This document shows positions 8,786-17,160 of a stretch of 40,871 nt of DNA, piece after piece (within the stretch, counting starts at the first letter, position 1; each line of letters begins with the position of its first letter). The translations under genes were made by a program, and so were the position numbers. Under the pieces are notes generated by a model. The model did not search any database and was not told where the DNA came from. It was given only the letters and a program-made list of their open reading frames with translations. This stretch comes from CAXTSE01 sp035554115 (GTDB lineage: Bacteria; Actinomycetota; Actinomycetes; Actinomycetales; Microbacteriaceae), in contig DATMIW010000038.1 of assembly GCA_035554115.1 (NCBI GenBank), forward strand, positions 1-40,871, given 5' to 3'.

Positions 8786-10096
8786 TCAGGCAGAAGGCCA
8801 GAGATTCCCTCGAAGTGTCTTGCCGTCATAGCTCTCGCGAACAACCCCTCGCGCTTTGAGAATAGGAACAAGCTGGTTCGTAAGCTTGTCCATGTACTCC
8901 TCGGTCTCCTCTTGCGCGCCGATGATCATCAGGCCATCGCCTCCGACCGCGTCGATAAACGCCTCCATCTTGTCGGCAATCTGCTCGGGAGTTCCGAAGA
9001 AGCTCATATCCCCAACGCCGTAGCGAAGTGCGAGGAGCGAATCGCGCAACGACATGCCAAAGCTCGAGAGCATGAGGACGACGTCGAACATGCTGGTGTG
9101 CCCGGCCGACGGCGTATCCAGCGGCAGCGGCACGTCGAGGTCGAACTGTGCGAAGTCAGTGTCCAGGGTCTGCGACGCCCAAGCGATCATCCCCTCTTCC
9201 TGGTCGTCGGTGAGCGGGAAGCCTTGAGAAAGATCCCATTCCTCATCGAAGAATCGCAGGACCGAGGCAAACACGACCTTGATATCGTCGGGGTTGCGGC
9301 CCTGGTCCTTTGCACGCTGGCGGATGTCGTCCCGGAGTGCCTTCATGGCCTCGGCCGACTCGAGAATCGGCGAGAAAATGAGTTCTGCGTGCGACGCCGC
9401 GAAGGTTTTGCCACGATCCGATGCGCCCGCCTGCACAAGTAGCGGGGTGACCTGAGGTGACCTGAGCGTGTTGAGCGGACCCTTCACCGAGAACCGCTCA
9501 CCCACGTGATCGACACTCGAGACCTTCGAGGAGTCGACATAAGTGTTCGTCTCTACGTCGCGAACCAGAGACCCTTCACCCCACGCGTTCCACAGCTTCT
9601 TCGTAACCTCTACGAATTCATCTGCGTTGTCGTAACGTTCGTCGTGCGGGGGCATGTCTTCTAGCCCGAAATTCTGGGCAGCGTTTTTTTCGGCCGAGGT
9701 GACGATATTCCAACCGACCCGACCGTTCGACATCGAGTCGAGGGTGCTGAAGAGTCGCGCAAGCATGAATGGAGAGTAAAAGCTCGTGGATGCCGTCACG
9801 ATGAGTCCGATGTCGCTCGTCCCATGGGCGAGAAGCGGTATGAGCGTCAGGGGGTCATGGCTCGGTGCGGAAATGCCATATTTTAGGGCGCTGTTCATCG
9901 AGCCATCCGCATCGCGCGGGATGCCCAAGGTGTCTTCATAGAAGATGTAGTCGAAATGAGCGGCCTCGAGCCGTTGTGCCGTCTTCAGGTGATGCTCACC
10001 CGTCCACCAGTCACCGCCATTCAGCCGATCGTCGCTAGCTTGCCACGAGGGCGGCCCAAAAAATGAGAAATATCCGAGAGAGAATGGCGTTGTCAA
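8786..10096 (-). CDS. LLM flavin-dependent monooxygenase 2 (NtaA/SnaA/DszA-type)
   Basis: 436 aa, same family as the gene at 6529-7827: FSLGYFSFFGPPSWQ start, GRVGWNIVTSAEKNAAQNFG, RYDNADEFVEVTKKLWNAW, SVKGPLN and QAGASDRGKTFAASHAE. It should need FMNH2 from a reductase. The TTG at 10096 is chosen because AAAAGGAAAG lies 5-8 nt upstream and the product then starts like its family; the open frame up to 10483 crosses a 400-bp leader. The same leader AAAAGGAAAGACAA precedes the demethylase start at 11868. It is a single-gene unit ended by a good terminator. Confidence 0.92.
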   Translation of the reverse strand: MTTPFSLGYFSFFGPPSWQASDDRLNGGDWWTGEHHLKTAQRLEAAHFDYIFYEDTLGIPRDADGSMNSALKYGISAPSHDPLTLIPLLAHGTSDIGLIVTASTSFYSPFMLARLFSTLDSMSNGRVGWNIVTSAEKNAAQNFGLEDMPPHDERYDNADEFVEVTKKLWNAWGEGSLVRDVETNTYVDSSKVSSVDHVGERFSVKGPLNTLRSPQVTPLLVQAGASDRGKTFAASHAELIFSPILESAEAMKALRDDIRQRAKDQGRNPDDIKVVFASVLRFFDEEWDLSQGFPLTDDQEEGMIAWASQTLDTDFAQFDLDVPLPLDTPSAGHTSMFDVVLMLSSFGMSLRDSLLALRYGVGDMSFFGTPEQIADKMEAFIDAVGGDGLMIIGAQEETEEYMDKLTNQLVPILKARGVVRESYDGKTLRGNLWPSA

Positions 10097-10500
10097 TTGT
10101 CTTTCCTTTTCTGATGTCGCGCGGAGTCGTGAGCGACCGACGCCGACACTGGGCGCGCGAGTGGCGCAATCTGCGCACCCAGGAGGCCGAGCTGCGAGGA
10201 ATGGCTCGCGGAACTCGACGGAACGGTCACAAGTTTTCCTGAACGACTTTGTTGACAGGGCTGAACGACTGTGTAGCAGCGGAGCGTCCTTTGGCCGCGA
10301 AGGCCTGGGTTTTATGAGCATACACTTACTGCGAATCGGCCTGCCAGGGAAATCTGTTACATCTTTGTGACAGCGCTGTTTCGATTCATCGTGATACTCG
10401 AGAGGCACAGAGCAATCGCGACGAGGCGCATGGAATTCCATGCGCCTCGTCGCGAGATGACCTTCGGATGGATGGGCTCGCAAGTCATCGGAGCCGAGGG
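10097..10500. other. 404-bp intergenic region with weak operator match and large palindrome
   Basis: No credible gene. It holds the LLM2 leader, a weak operator-like match at 10311-10330 (AGCATACA core instead of TGTATACA), a small palindrome ACAGCGCTGT at 10370-10379, and the 40-bp perfect palindrome at 10416-10455 that follows the demethylase gene. Confidence 0.6.
10416..10455. terminator. 40-bp perfect palindrome after LigM-like gene 1
   Basis: The two 20-bp halves (10416-10435 and 10436-10455) are exact reverse complements with no spacer; the arm begins TCGCGACGAGGCGCATGG. It lies 45 bp after the stop at 10501. In RNA it would form a long GC-rich hairpin, so a terminator or transcript stabiliser is the simplest reading, though there is no clear T tract on either side. 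Confidence 0.6.
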
Positions 10501-11868
10501 CTATGCCTTGCGGTAGCTCTCCCGCGCGAAGTCACTAAACGGAACCGGAGCAACAGTCGCACGCACCTCAATCTGGCGGTGCGCCTCAACATCCGGACGC
10601 GGGGTGCGCAAGCTGTCACCCCACGTGATCGTCACCCGTGTTCCCGGCTTTGCATATGCCTGATCGATCAGCGCGAGCGAAGCAAAGCGGCGGTCGAACG
10701 ACAGATATGCGGTGTGGGTCGTGAACCCGGCAGCGTTTCCGTCCTCACCCGTCACCTTGTCGTACTGGTACAGCGAGTACTTCATGCGGGCAGGATCCAT
10801 GTATTGCGGCGGCAATCCGCTGTCCGGATCGGCGAGATCGTGGAACGCTTTACCGAGGTCGTCCTCGTTCCAGATCAGCGTGACCTTCTCGCGTGAGGGC
10901 TTGTTGGCGAGACTCTCGAGCGCCGCACGGCCAACGAAGTCGTGATCCTGGGCGATGAACTTGCCGTATCCGGCGTCGAAGGGGGTGATGAAGTAGTCCT
11001 CGATGTCATCCGGGTCGTAGCTGCCACCGAGGCCAGCTGCTGCCCACGCCGGAAGCCACTCACGGAATGCGGCGGTGGATTCCCCCGAATAGAAGGCCGG
11101 GATCGGGTTAGCCAGCCAGCCCGATTCGATGTTGTTCGTGAAATAGGCCGTCGTGCCGACCGGGATGAGACCATGCGGCTTGCCCGCCGTCAGCAGTGCC
11201 TCACGCACAACTGCGGCGTCTTCCCACGGGCCGAAGAACTCGAATCCCGGCTGGCCAGCCATTCCGTGCCGAATCGCGCGGACCTGCTTTCCGGCGATCG
11301 TGAACTCCGTGAGGTGGAAGAACTTGGTTGATGGAGCCGGTGCCCCCGTCGCTGCTTCAATCGCGGCGAGAGCGGTCGGGCCCTGCACTTCGTAGCGGTA
11401 GTAGCGGGGCGGACCCTGGCGCCGCTGCGCGTTGTACTCAAGCTCGTAGGTGACGTCGTAGTTACCGGTCTCGATGTGGAATGCGACCCAGTGGGCCATA
11501 TTCTGCTCACTGACGAGATCGAGGCTGTTCTCACCGAGGTAGACGAGGATGCCGTCTCCGAGCAGTCGACCCTCGGCGTCCGCCGCGATGAACTGCTTCG
11601 CGATTCCCGGAGCGAAGTTGTCGAAGCGGTTGATTGCCAGGTCTGAAAATACCTTCACCGCATCGGGCCCATCGACGAACAGGTTGGCCATGTGGAACGA
11701 CTGGTCCAGCAACGCTGCAGCCTCGCGCCATGCACGCTGCTCGCTGCGCCAGTTGGAGAACTGCGGCGCGAGACCGGGATAGCCGGTCGTGGGGGACGGT
11801 ACGTTCCTCAGCGCTTGCACGGGGCTCGAGTATTCGCGAAGCAGGTCTGCGAGTGACTTCTCTGTCAT
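10501..11868 (-). CDS. LigM/DesA-like tetrahydrofolate-dependent demethylase 1 (GcvT fold)
   Basis: 455 aa, matching LigM, the vanillate/3-O-methylgallate O-demethylase, in length and layout rather than the shorter glycine-cleavage T protein. Recognisable stretches are FSNWRSEQRAWREAAALLDQS, GPDA.KVFSDL.INRFDNF, RHGMAGQPGFEFFGPWED, AYFTNNIESGW and the C-terminal EAHRQIEVRATVAPVPFSDF. The family moves a methyl group from an aryl methoxy (or related) substrate to tetrahydrofolate. The tyrosine of AYFTNNIESGW aligns, in my reading, with the catalytic tyrosine described for LigM. Good leader AAAAGGAAAGACAACA. Second gene of a two-gene operon behind the paralogue at 11905. Confidence 0.9.
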   Translation of the reverse strand: MTEKSLADLLREYSSPVQALRNVPSPTTGYPGLAPQFSNWRSEQRAWREAAALLDQSFHMANLFVDGPDAVKVFSDLAINRFDNFAPGIAKQFIAADAEGRLLGDGILVYLGENSLDLVSEQNMAHWVAFHIETGNYDVTYELEYNAQRRQGPPRYYRYEVQGPTALAAIEAATGAPAPSTKFFHLTEFTIAGKQVRAIRHGMAGQPGFEFFGPWEDAAVVREALLTAGKPHGLIPVGTTAYFTNNIESGWLANPIPAFYSGESTAAFREWLPAWAAAGLGGSYDPDDIEDYFITPFDAGYGKFIAQDHDFVGRAALESLANKPSREKVTLIWNEDDLGKAFHDLADPDSGLPPQYMDPARMKYSLYQYDKVTGEDGNAAGFTTHTAYLSFDRRFASLALIDQAYAKPGTRVTITWGDSLRTPRPDVEAHRQIEVRATVAPVPFSDFARESYRKA

Positions 11869-11904
11869 TGTTGTCTTTCCTTTTTGGTGGGGAGTTGGGG
11901 AGTG

Positions 11905-13287
11905 TTAGGCGTTGGCGTTGTCGCGGTAAGAAGTCCGGGCGAAGCTCGTGAACGGCGAAGGTGCGACAGTGGCACGGATGCGCACCTGCCTGTGCTCTTC
12001 GACGAGAAGCTTGCTGGTCTTGGGATCCTCACCCCAGACAATCTCGACCTCGGTGCCCGGCTCGCTGTGGGCCGTGGTGAGGTAGGCGCGGCTGAGGAAG
12101 GTGCGCTCGACGGCGAAATAAGAAGGCGATGTCGAAACGCCCACCAGCTCGTCTCCGATCAAAACCTGGTCGTACTGCGCTGCGGCATAGCCGCCCGCAG
12201 GCATGCCCATAAATTTCGCGGGCATGCCCTCTTCGAACCAGCTCCCCTGTGCGGCCTTCACGTCATCTTCATTCCAGACCAGCGTGACTTTGAGGCGCTT
12301 TTCGTGGCGGCCTTCAGCCTCCCACTTCTCCAGCACGTCGCGGCCGATGAAGTCGTGGTCGTAGCTGATAATCCGTCCATAGCCGAGGTCGTAGGGAGTG
12401 AAGTAGTAGTCGCGAACATCCTCAGTAGTGAAACTGCCACCAACTGTGAGGCTTCCTAAGAACGAGCGACCCTTCGTCCATTCGCGATAGTCCGCGAGCC
12501 GCTCGTCTTCATACACTGCCGGAAGCGGCAGGGCATGCCAACCAGACTCGACGGCTGTCGTGAGATAGGCGACGCGCCCGACGCGCTCAAGGCCGAACTC
12601 TTCGCCGGCTTCGAGAAGAGCCGCGAGGACGGCTTCGTTGTCCTCCCACGGACCCCAGAGCTCATAGCCGGGCTGCCCGACCATCCCGTGACGAAGTGCG
12701 CGGACGTCCTTCCCGCCGATTGTGAAGTGAGTCATGTGGAAGAACTTCAGCTTCTCGGGCTCACTGCCGATCGCCGTGCGGATCACATCAACCGCACGCG
12801 GTCCCTGGATCTGGTAGCGGTAGAGAACGGGGTCCCCCTGCCGGATGAGCGAGTTGTCATCGCGCCACGTCGTGACGTCGTAGTCGCCCCTCTCGATGTT
12901 GTACTGAACCCAGTCGATCACCGCGGGCTGACCGACGAGTTGATACTCGTCATCGTCGAGGTGGAAGAGAATCTCGTCACCGATGACGTACCCGTCGTAG
13001 CCGACGGAAACGAATTGCTTCGCAACGTCTACCGGGAAGTTTTCAAAGCTGTTGATGCCCAGTTTCGTCAGAACCTTGAGTGCGTCGGGGCCTTTGACGT
13101 TGTAGTCCACCATGTGGTGTGACTGGTCGAACAGGCTTGCGGCATTGCGCCACGACAGCTGCTCATCACGCCAGTTCGAGTACTCGGCAGGAACCTGGGG
13201 AATCCCGGGGATCGCAACGCGGTTGTTCTTCAGTAACGGAATTGCGCCGCCTGCGTCGCGAATCGCCTGAGCCAAGCTAGCGGACAT
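11905..13287 (-). CDS. LigM/DesA-like tetrahydrofolate-dependent demethylase 2 (GcvT fold)
   Basis: 460 aa, paralogue of the gene at 10501 and closest in feel to classical LigM: EYSNWRDEQLSWRNAASLFDQ, GPDALKVLTKLGINSFENF, RHGMVGQPGYELWGPWED, VAYLTTAVESGWH, YDHDFIGRDVLEKWEAEG and EEHRQVRIRATVAPSPFTSF. The ATG at 13287 follows AAAGGGAGCAACGC and starts MSASLAQAIRDAGG; the longer frame to 13395 runs into the operator-like region. First gene of the pair, 36 bp ahead of demethylase 1, and divergent from the alpha/beta hydrolase at 13526. Substrate unknown; methoxy-arene is the family default. Confidence 0.9.
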   Translation of the reverse strand: MSASLAQAIRDAGGAIPLLKNNRVAIPGIPQVPAEYSNWRDEQLSWRNAASLFDQSHHMVDYNVKGPDALKVLTKLGINSFENFPVDVAKQFVSVGYDGYVIGDEILFHLDDDEYQLVGQPAVIDWVQYNIERGDYDVTTWRDDNSLIRQGDPVLYRYQIQGPRAVDVIRTAIGSEPEKLKFFHMTHFTIGGKDVRALRHGMVGQPGYELWGPWEDNEAVLAALLEAGEEFGLERVGRVAYLTTAVESGWHALPLPAVYEDERLADYREWTKGRSFLGSLTVGGSFTTEDVRDYYFTPYDLGYGRIISYDHDFIGRDVLEKWEAEGRHEKRLKVTLVWNEDDVKAAQGSWFEEGMPAKFMGMPAGGYAAAQYDQVLIGDELVGVSTSPSYFAVERTFLSRAYLTTAHSEPGTEVEIVWGEDPKTSKLLVEEHRQVRIRATVAPSPFTSFARTSYRDNANA

Positions 13288-13391
13288 GCGTTGCTCCCTT
13301 TCAATCACCATTGATGTCAAGTCCTGTCGACGCTGACAGCGGAACTCAAGAGTTTTGCGCGAAAGTTGCACGCAATTACGAAGAATCTGCC

Positions 13392-13411
13392 TCATTCTAT
13401 ATACACATTGA
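13392..13411. promoter_or_regulatory. Operator-like palindrome between demethylase 2 and hydrolase
   Basis: TCATTC-TATATACA-CATTGA fits the shared pattern YCAW-N2-TGTATACA-N2-WTGR with one core change. It is 104 bp upstream of the demethylase 2 start and 114 bp upstream of the divergent hydrolase start, so one site could control both. Confidence 0.6.
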
Positions 13412-13525
13412 GGGCTTTGTCACCGTTGTGTTTCATATAATCGATCACTACTGTGACCGATGCACATTCGTACGACAGCGAGCAGGGTGCAGTCTGGCCG
13501 ATCGCCGCGACCGGGAGAGATCGTC

Positions 13526-14236
13526 ATGAGGAACCACCGAAATACCCGAGGCGACAGCGAGCGCTTGACCTTCGTGCACGGGAACGGTGTCGCTGGGCCC
13601 GCGGCATGGCCGCAGCAGCTTGACGCCTTTCCCGCATCCGGATTCCTCACGATGCCCGGATTTGGCGAAGACGAGGAGCCGGTGGTCGACTTCTCGATCT
13701 GGATCGATCGCATTGTGGACGACCTCGATGAGCGAGCGGTTCTTGTCGCTCACTCATACGGCGGGATAGCTGCAGTGCTCGCTGCCGGCAAGGCCCGCGA
13801 CCGGATCACGGAACTCGTGCTCATCGAGCCAGCCCTCCATGCCCTCAAGGGCACTGGTCAGGCAGTAGCGGATGATATCGAGCGACTGGCTCCAGTTCTG
13901 GAAAACGCCCGAGAGCGGGATCTCGAGGAGTTCTGGCAAGAATTCTTCCCCGCGGTGATCGGAGCACCCGCTCCCCCACTTTCATCACCGCAGGCGCGAC
14001 GCCAGGCACGCCGAGCCCAAGCTCTCCCCCCGTCGTGGTCGTTCGACCTTCCGGACGACGTGTTTGACGCTGTCTCTACAACCATCGTGACAAGCGGCGA
14101 CAATCCCGTGTACGAGGACATCGCGGCGACGCTGCTTCGGCGGGATGCGAATCACGTCCTCATTCCGGATCACGGCCACCGACCCCAGGACTCGCCCACT
14201 TTCACCCAGCTCCTGCTGAAAATACTTGAGCGATAA
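13526..14236 (+). CDS. Alpha/beta-fold hydrolase
   Basis: 236 aa. Features of the fold are the oxyanion segment FVHGNGVAGPAAW near the start, the nucleophile elbow VAHSYGGIAAV (Ser in HSYGG) near residue 75, and the His in DHGHRPQDS near the C-terminus. The family hydrolyses esters, amides, or C-C bonds; no substrate is apparent. ATG at 13526 is preceded by GGGAGAG with a 6-nt gap; the frame is open from 13460 but that stretch has no ribosome binding site. It is the first plus-strand gene of the island, divergent from the demethylase pair and convergent with the transporter at 14269. Confidence 0.88.
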   Translation: MRNHRNTRGDSERLTFVHGNGVAGPAAWPQQLDAFPASGFLTMPGFGEDEEPVVDFSIWIDRIVDDLDERAVLVAHSYGGIAAVLAAGKARDRITELVLIEPALHALKGTGQAVADDIERLAPVLENARERDLEEFWQEFFPAVIGAPAPPLSSPQARRQARRAQALPPSWSFDLPDDVFDAVSTTIVTSGDNPVYEDIAATLLRRDANHVLIPDHGHRPQDSPTFTQLLLKILER

Positions 14237-14268
14237 CGGGCGGCCGGGGACGGTGGCCGTTGTCAGGT

Positions 14269-15660
14269 CTAGACGATCTTGATCGGAGTCTCGGTCACGG
14301 CGGGCTGGTCGGAGGCGCTCACACCCTCCTTGCGCCGGGTGATCACGCCCAGAGCGATAATCGCCAGGGCGCAGATCACAACTGGCGCGGCAAGCACCAG
14401 ATAGACCCCGGTTATCCCGAGAGAGGCACCGATCAGTGCGCCACCAATCCCGCCGCCCACGAATGAACCACCACGTCCACCAATTCCGCTAGCGCCACCC
14501 AAACCTGTTCCGCGGACTTCAGCGGGATACGTCAGCGCGGCGAGTGCGGCGAGCGCGGTGTTGCCCGCGGTCAAGAAGACGCCGAGGATGAAGAACACCA
14601 CGGCATAGCTGAGCAATGAGGCTGGCACGAGGGCGACGACGACCGCCATGATCGCCGTGGCAAAGTACGCCACGGCGACGGTGCGGAAACGGTCGACGTG
14701 CTTGAGAATCAGCGAGCCAACCACACCGCCGGTCAATCCACCGATCGAGAGCGCCAGCATCGTGAGACCGCTCTGCTGAGTGCTGAAACCCGGTCCGGGC
14801 TCGGTGGCCTGCAGAAGGGTGGGCAGGAACTGCAGAACGATAGTGATCGCCCCGTACCCGATAAAGAAGGCCAGCCAGAGAAGGAGTGTCCTCGAGAGGA
14901 ATGTCCGGGTGAAGACGATGCTGAGCTTGGGCTTGTCTTCTTTGGGAATCGGCGAAAGGTCGACGTGTGACGTATCACGTCCCGCAGCGACGACGTCAAG
15001 CGCACGACGGATGACAGCGGCCGACTTGCCACGCACCGCGAGGACGTTCGGCGACTCCGGCAGGAGGGCGATGACCAGGGGAAGCACAACGAGTGGCAAG
15101 AAACCGGCCCAGGCGATCATGGGCTGCCACCCCGTCCTGGGCAATACACCTACAGCTAGGAGGCTCCCGATGATTCCGCCGACAGTGACCCCGGTGAACG
15201 CCAGCGTCATCATCTGACTACGGCGCCCGGCTGGCATGATGTCGGCGATAATCGCCACAACCGACACGAGCAGGAAGCCCAGGCCGATAGCCGCAATGGC
15301 ACGGACTGTGGTGAAGGCGGCGACGTTCTGGGTAAACCCGAGACCACCGGTACCGAAGCTCGCAAGCAGCATTCCGATAACGATGACGGGTTTGCGTCCG
15401 AGTCTGTCACAGAGGGGTCCGCCGACCACTGCACCGATCGCTGCTCCCAAAATCGTGACCATCACGATCGTGGTAATTGATCCGATCGACGCGCCCCATT
15501 CTTGGATGAGCTTCGGAAACACGTGGGAAACGATCGATTGGTCGAGCCCCTCTGCCGTCATCACGATCAGCATTATGACGACGAGCCACCGATGCCGAGC
15601 GGTCACCCGTCCTTCGTCGATGAACTCCTGAAGAGATACTTTTTGGGCGGATTCGGTCAC
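14269..15660 (-). CDS. MFS transporter, aromatic acid:H+ symporter-like
   Basis: 463 aa with about 12 membrane segments. The first helix carries EGLDQSIVSHVFPKLIQEW, the place where aromatic-acid symporters (PcaK/BenK type, AAHS family) have DG-D...P, and DRLGRKPVIVIG is the MFS loop motif A. PAGRRSQMM and PAEVRGTGLG are typical of this symporter group. The start is a GTG at 15660. It is a single-gene unit with an operator-like site 84 bp upstream. It suggests that the substrate or an intermediate is an aromatic acid, or something that resembles one. Confidence 0.88.
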   Translation of the reverse strand: MTESAQKVSLQEFIDEGRVTARHRWLVVIMLIVMTAEGLDQSIVSHVFPKLIQEWGASIGSITTIVMVTILGAAIGAVVGGPLCDRLGRKPVIVIGMLLASFGTGGLGFTQNVAAFTTVRAIAAIGLGFLLVSVVAIIADIMPAGRRSQMMTLAFTGVTVGGIIGSLLAVGVLPRTGWQPMIAWAGFLPLVVLPLVIALLPESPNVLAVRGKSAAVIRRALDVVAAGRDTSHVDLSPIPKEDKPKLSIVFTRTFLSRTLLLWLAFFIGYGAITIVLQFLPTLLQATEPGPGFSTQQSGLTMLALSIGGLTGGVVGSLILKHVDRFRTVAVAYFATAIMAVVVALVPASLLSYAVVFFILGVFLTAGNTALAALAALTYPAEVRGTGLGGASGIGGRGGSFVGGGIGGALIGASLGITGVYLVLAAPVVICALAIIALGVITRRKEGVSASDQPAVTETPIKIV

Positions 15661-15737
15661 GGTGATGTGCCTTTCTCTGGACGACGCTGTCCTTATGGTC
15701 TCGTCCGGTCACAAAAGTTTCCGACGAGTTGACTACT

Positions 15738-15757
15738 TCATAGTGTGTACAGTATGG
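15738..15757. promoter_or_regulatory. Operator-like palindrome, aromatic-acid transporter
   Basis: TCATAG-TGTGTACA-GTATGG matches the shared pattern with one core change and lies 78 bp upstream of the GTG start at 15660. Confidence 0.5.
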
Positions 15758-15792
15758 CAGGAGCTCGCGGTGCTCCACAATGCACTTTTTCG

Positions 15793-17112
15793 TCACGAGC
15801 CCCGAATCGCGTCCACCACTTCGGTCGCTGCCCGCCGACCACTCTCGATCGCGCCATCGATGAATCCGGCCCAGCCGTACGCATAGTCGCCGCCCGCGAA
15901 TCGGACCCGCTCTTCTGGCACAAGCATGTCTTGGAAGCCCTTTGTGACCTGCCCAACACGAGGCGCCCACCACGTTTCCTGGGCATAGGGATCGGTCGCC
16001 CAGTCCTGACAGTCGACGGCGAGCAATTCGACGTCAGGCAGGAACTCACGCAACGCCGTTTCCACGGCCCGGACATCGCTCGGGTCCACACGCGGATCGA
16101 CCGGGCCGAACGACATCAGGATCGTGTTTCCGTCCTGGTCGTAGTGCCAGTCAGTGAGGGTCAAGGGGTGACCATCGGCCGCCCACGCGACGAACGGATC
16201 CAGTTTGCCCTTCGCGAGCATCCAAATCTTTGTCCCCTTTGCGAGGATGCCTTCGGCGAGTGCTGCCTGCTTCTCCGGCGCGAGCGGCGGATCAAATGTG
16301 ATCGACGAAACGGCGTTCTGAGGCGCGGTGATGATCACCTGGCGTGCTTGCACGATTTCGCCCGTCGTAGAAACGACATCGACGTGGCCGCCGTCCGTCG
16401 TGACAGAGGCGATCGGCGTCGACAGACGCACCTCGGCCGTCGACCTGGACTGAATGGCATCAATGAGCGCTCCCGTGCCGCCAGCCAGTTGAAACCCCGA
16501 GCTGGCCTCGATGAGCAGGCCCCAGTCACCGCCGCACAGCGCCATCAGCTTGAGGACATGGGCGAGGGACCCCTCGTCGGGTGAGGTGTGGAAGAGGACC
16601 GACGCATACGAGCGAGCAAGAGCGAGTTGATCGGCGTCGAGCCCGAGCTCTGCAATGCGCTCTCCGACCGAGGTTGCGTCGGCGCGCTTGGCCGCCTCCG
16701 TCAACGGGAAGGGTTGGTAAGGAAAGGGAAATGCCTCGCGAGCGCCCTCGGCCAATCCGGTCAGGCCAGGAGCGAGGTTGCCGGCGAAGACATCAATCGA
16801 TTCTCGACGGACCTCGCCGTCGGCGATCCAGTACGCGGTCGGAATCTCGGGCATGGTCTCGACCTCGAGGCCATGTGCCATGATCTCCGACCAGGTGTGC
16901 GGCTGCAGCCAGTGCACGTAGGCACCGCCCATTTCGAGCCTGTGGCCCAGCGAGCTCTCTTTCGACCAGGTGCGGCCTCCGAGCCGGTCTCGCGCCTCCA
17001 CCAGCACGACATCGAGGCCGGCGTGGGAGAGGTCGCGGGCAGCGACGACTCCGGCAAAACCTCCCCCGATGACGACGACGTCAGCGATGCGGACTTCTTC
17101 GCCATTGGCCAT
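15793..17112 (-). CDS. Flavin monoamine oxidase 2 (FAD amine oxidase)
   Basis: 439 aa, paralogue of the oxidase at 5166. The FAD site is VVIGGGFAGVVAARDL followed by EARDRLGGRTWSKES; the middle has YWIADGEVRRESID and the C-terminus RFAGGDYAYGWAGFIDGAIE, so all expected parts are present. ATG at 17112 follows GAAGGAGAAGGTC; the frame is open to 17145 without a better site. Last gene of the operon FAD hydroxylase - demethylase 4 - demethylase 3 - oxidase. Having two such oxidases, each in an operon with different partners, suggests two amine steps or two related amine substrates. Confidence 0.92.
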   Translation of the reverse strand: MANGEEVRIADVVVIGGGFAGVVAARDLSHAGLDVVLVEARDRLGGRTWSKESSLGHRLEMGGAYVHWLQPHTWSEIMAHGLEVETMPEIPTAYWIADGEVRRESIDVFAGNLAPGLTGLAEGAREAFPFPYQPFPLTEAAKRADATSVGERIAELGLDADQLALARSYASVLFHTSPDEGSLAHVLKLMALCGGDWGLLIEASSGFQLAGGTGALIDAIQSRSTAEVRLSTPIASVTTDGGHVDVVSTTGEIVQARQVIITAPQNAVSSITFDPPLAPEKQAALAEGILAKGTKIWMLAKGKLDPFVAWAADGHPLTLTDWHYDQDGNTILMSFGPVDPRVDPSDVRAVETALREFLPDVELLAVDCQDWATDPYAQETWWAPRVGQVTKGFQDMLVPEERVRFAGGDYAYGWAGFIDGAIESGRRAATEVVDAIRGS

Positions 17113-17160
17113 GACCTTCTCCTTCTCTGTGCGCTCAGCACGCACGGGGCCTACAGGTGC

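Noticed and set aside
8453..9442. Plus-strand 329-codon frame
   Set aside because: It lies opposite FMN reductase 2 and LLM 2, and crosses the terminator at 8724-8770; no recognisable domain.
10311..10330. Operator for LLM 2
   Set aside because: Core is AGCATACA with poor arms and lies 215 bp upstream of the start; too weak to list as a separate site.
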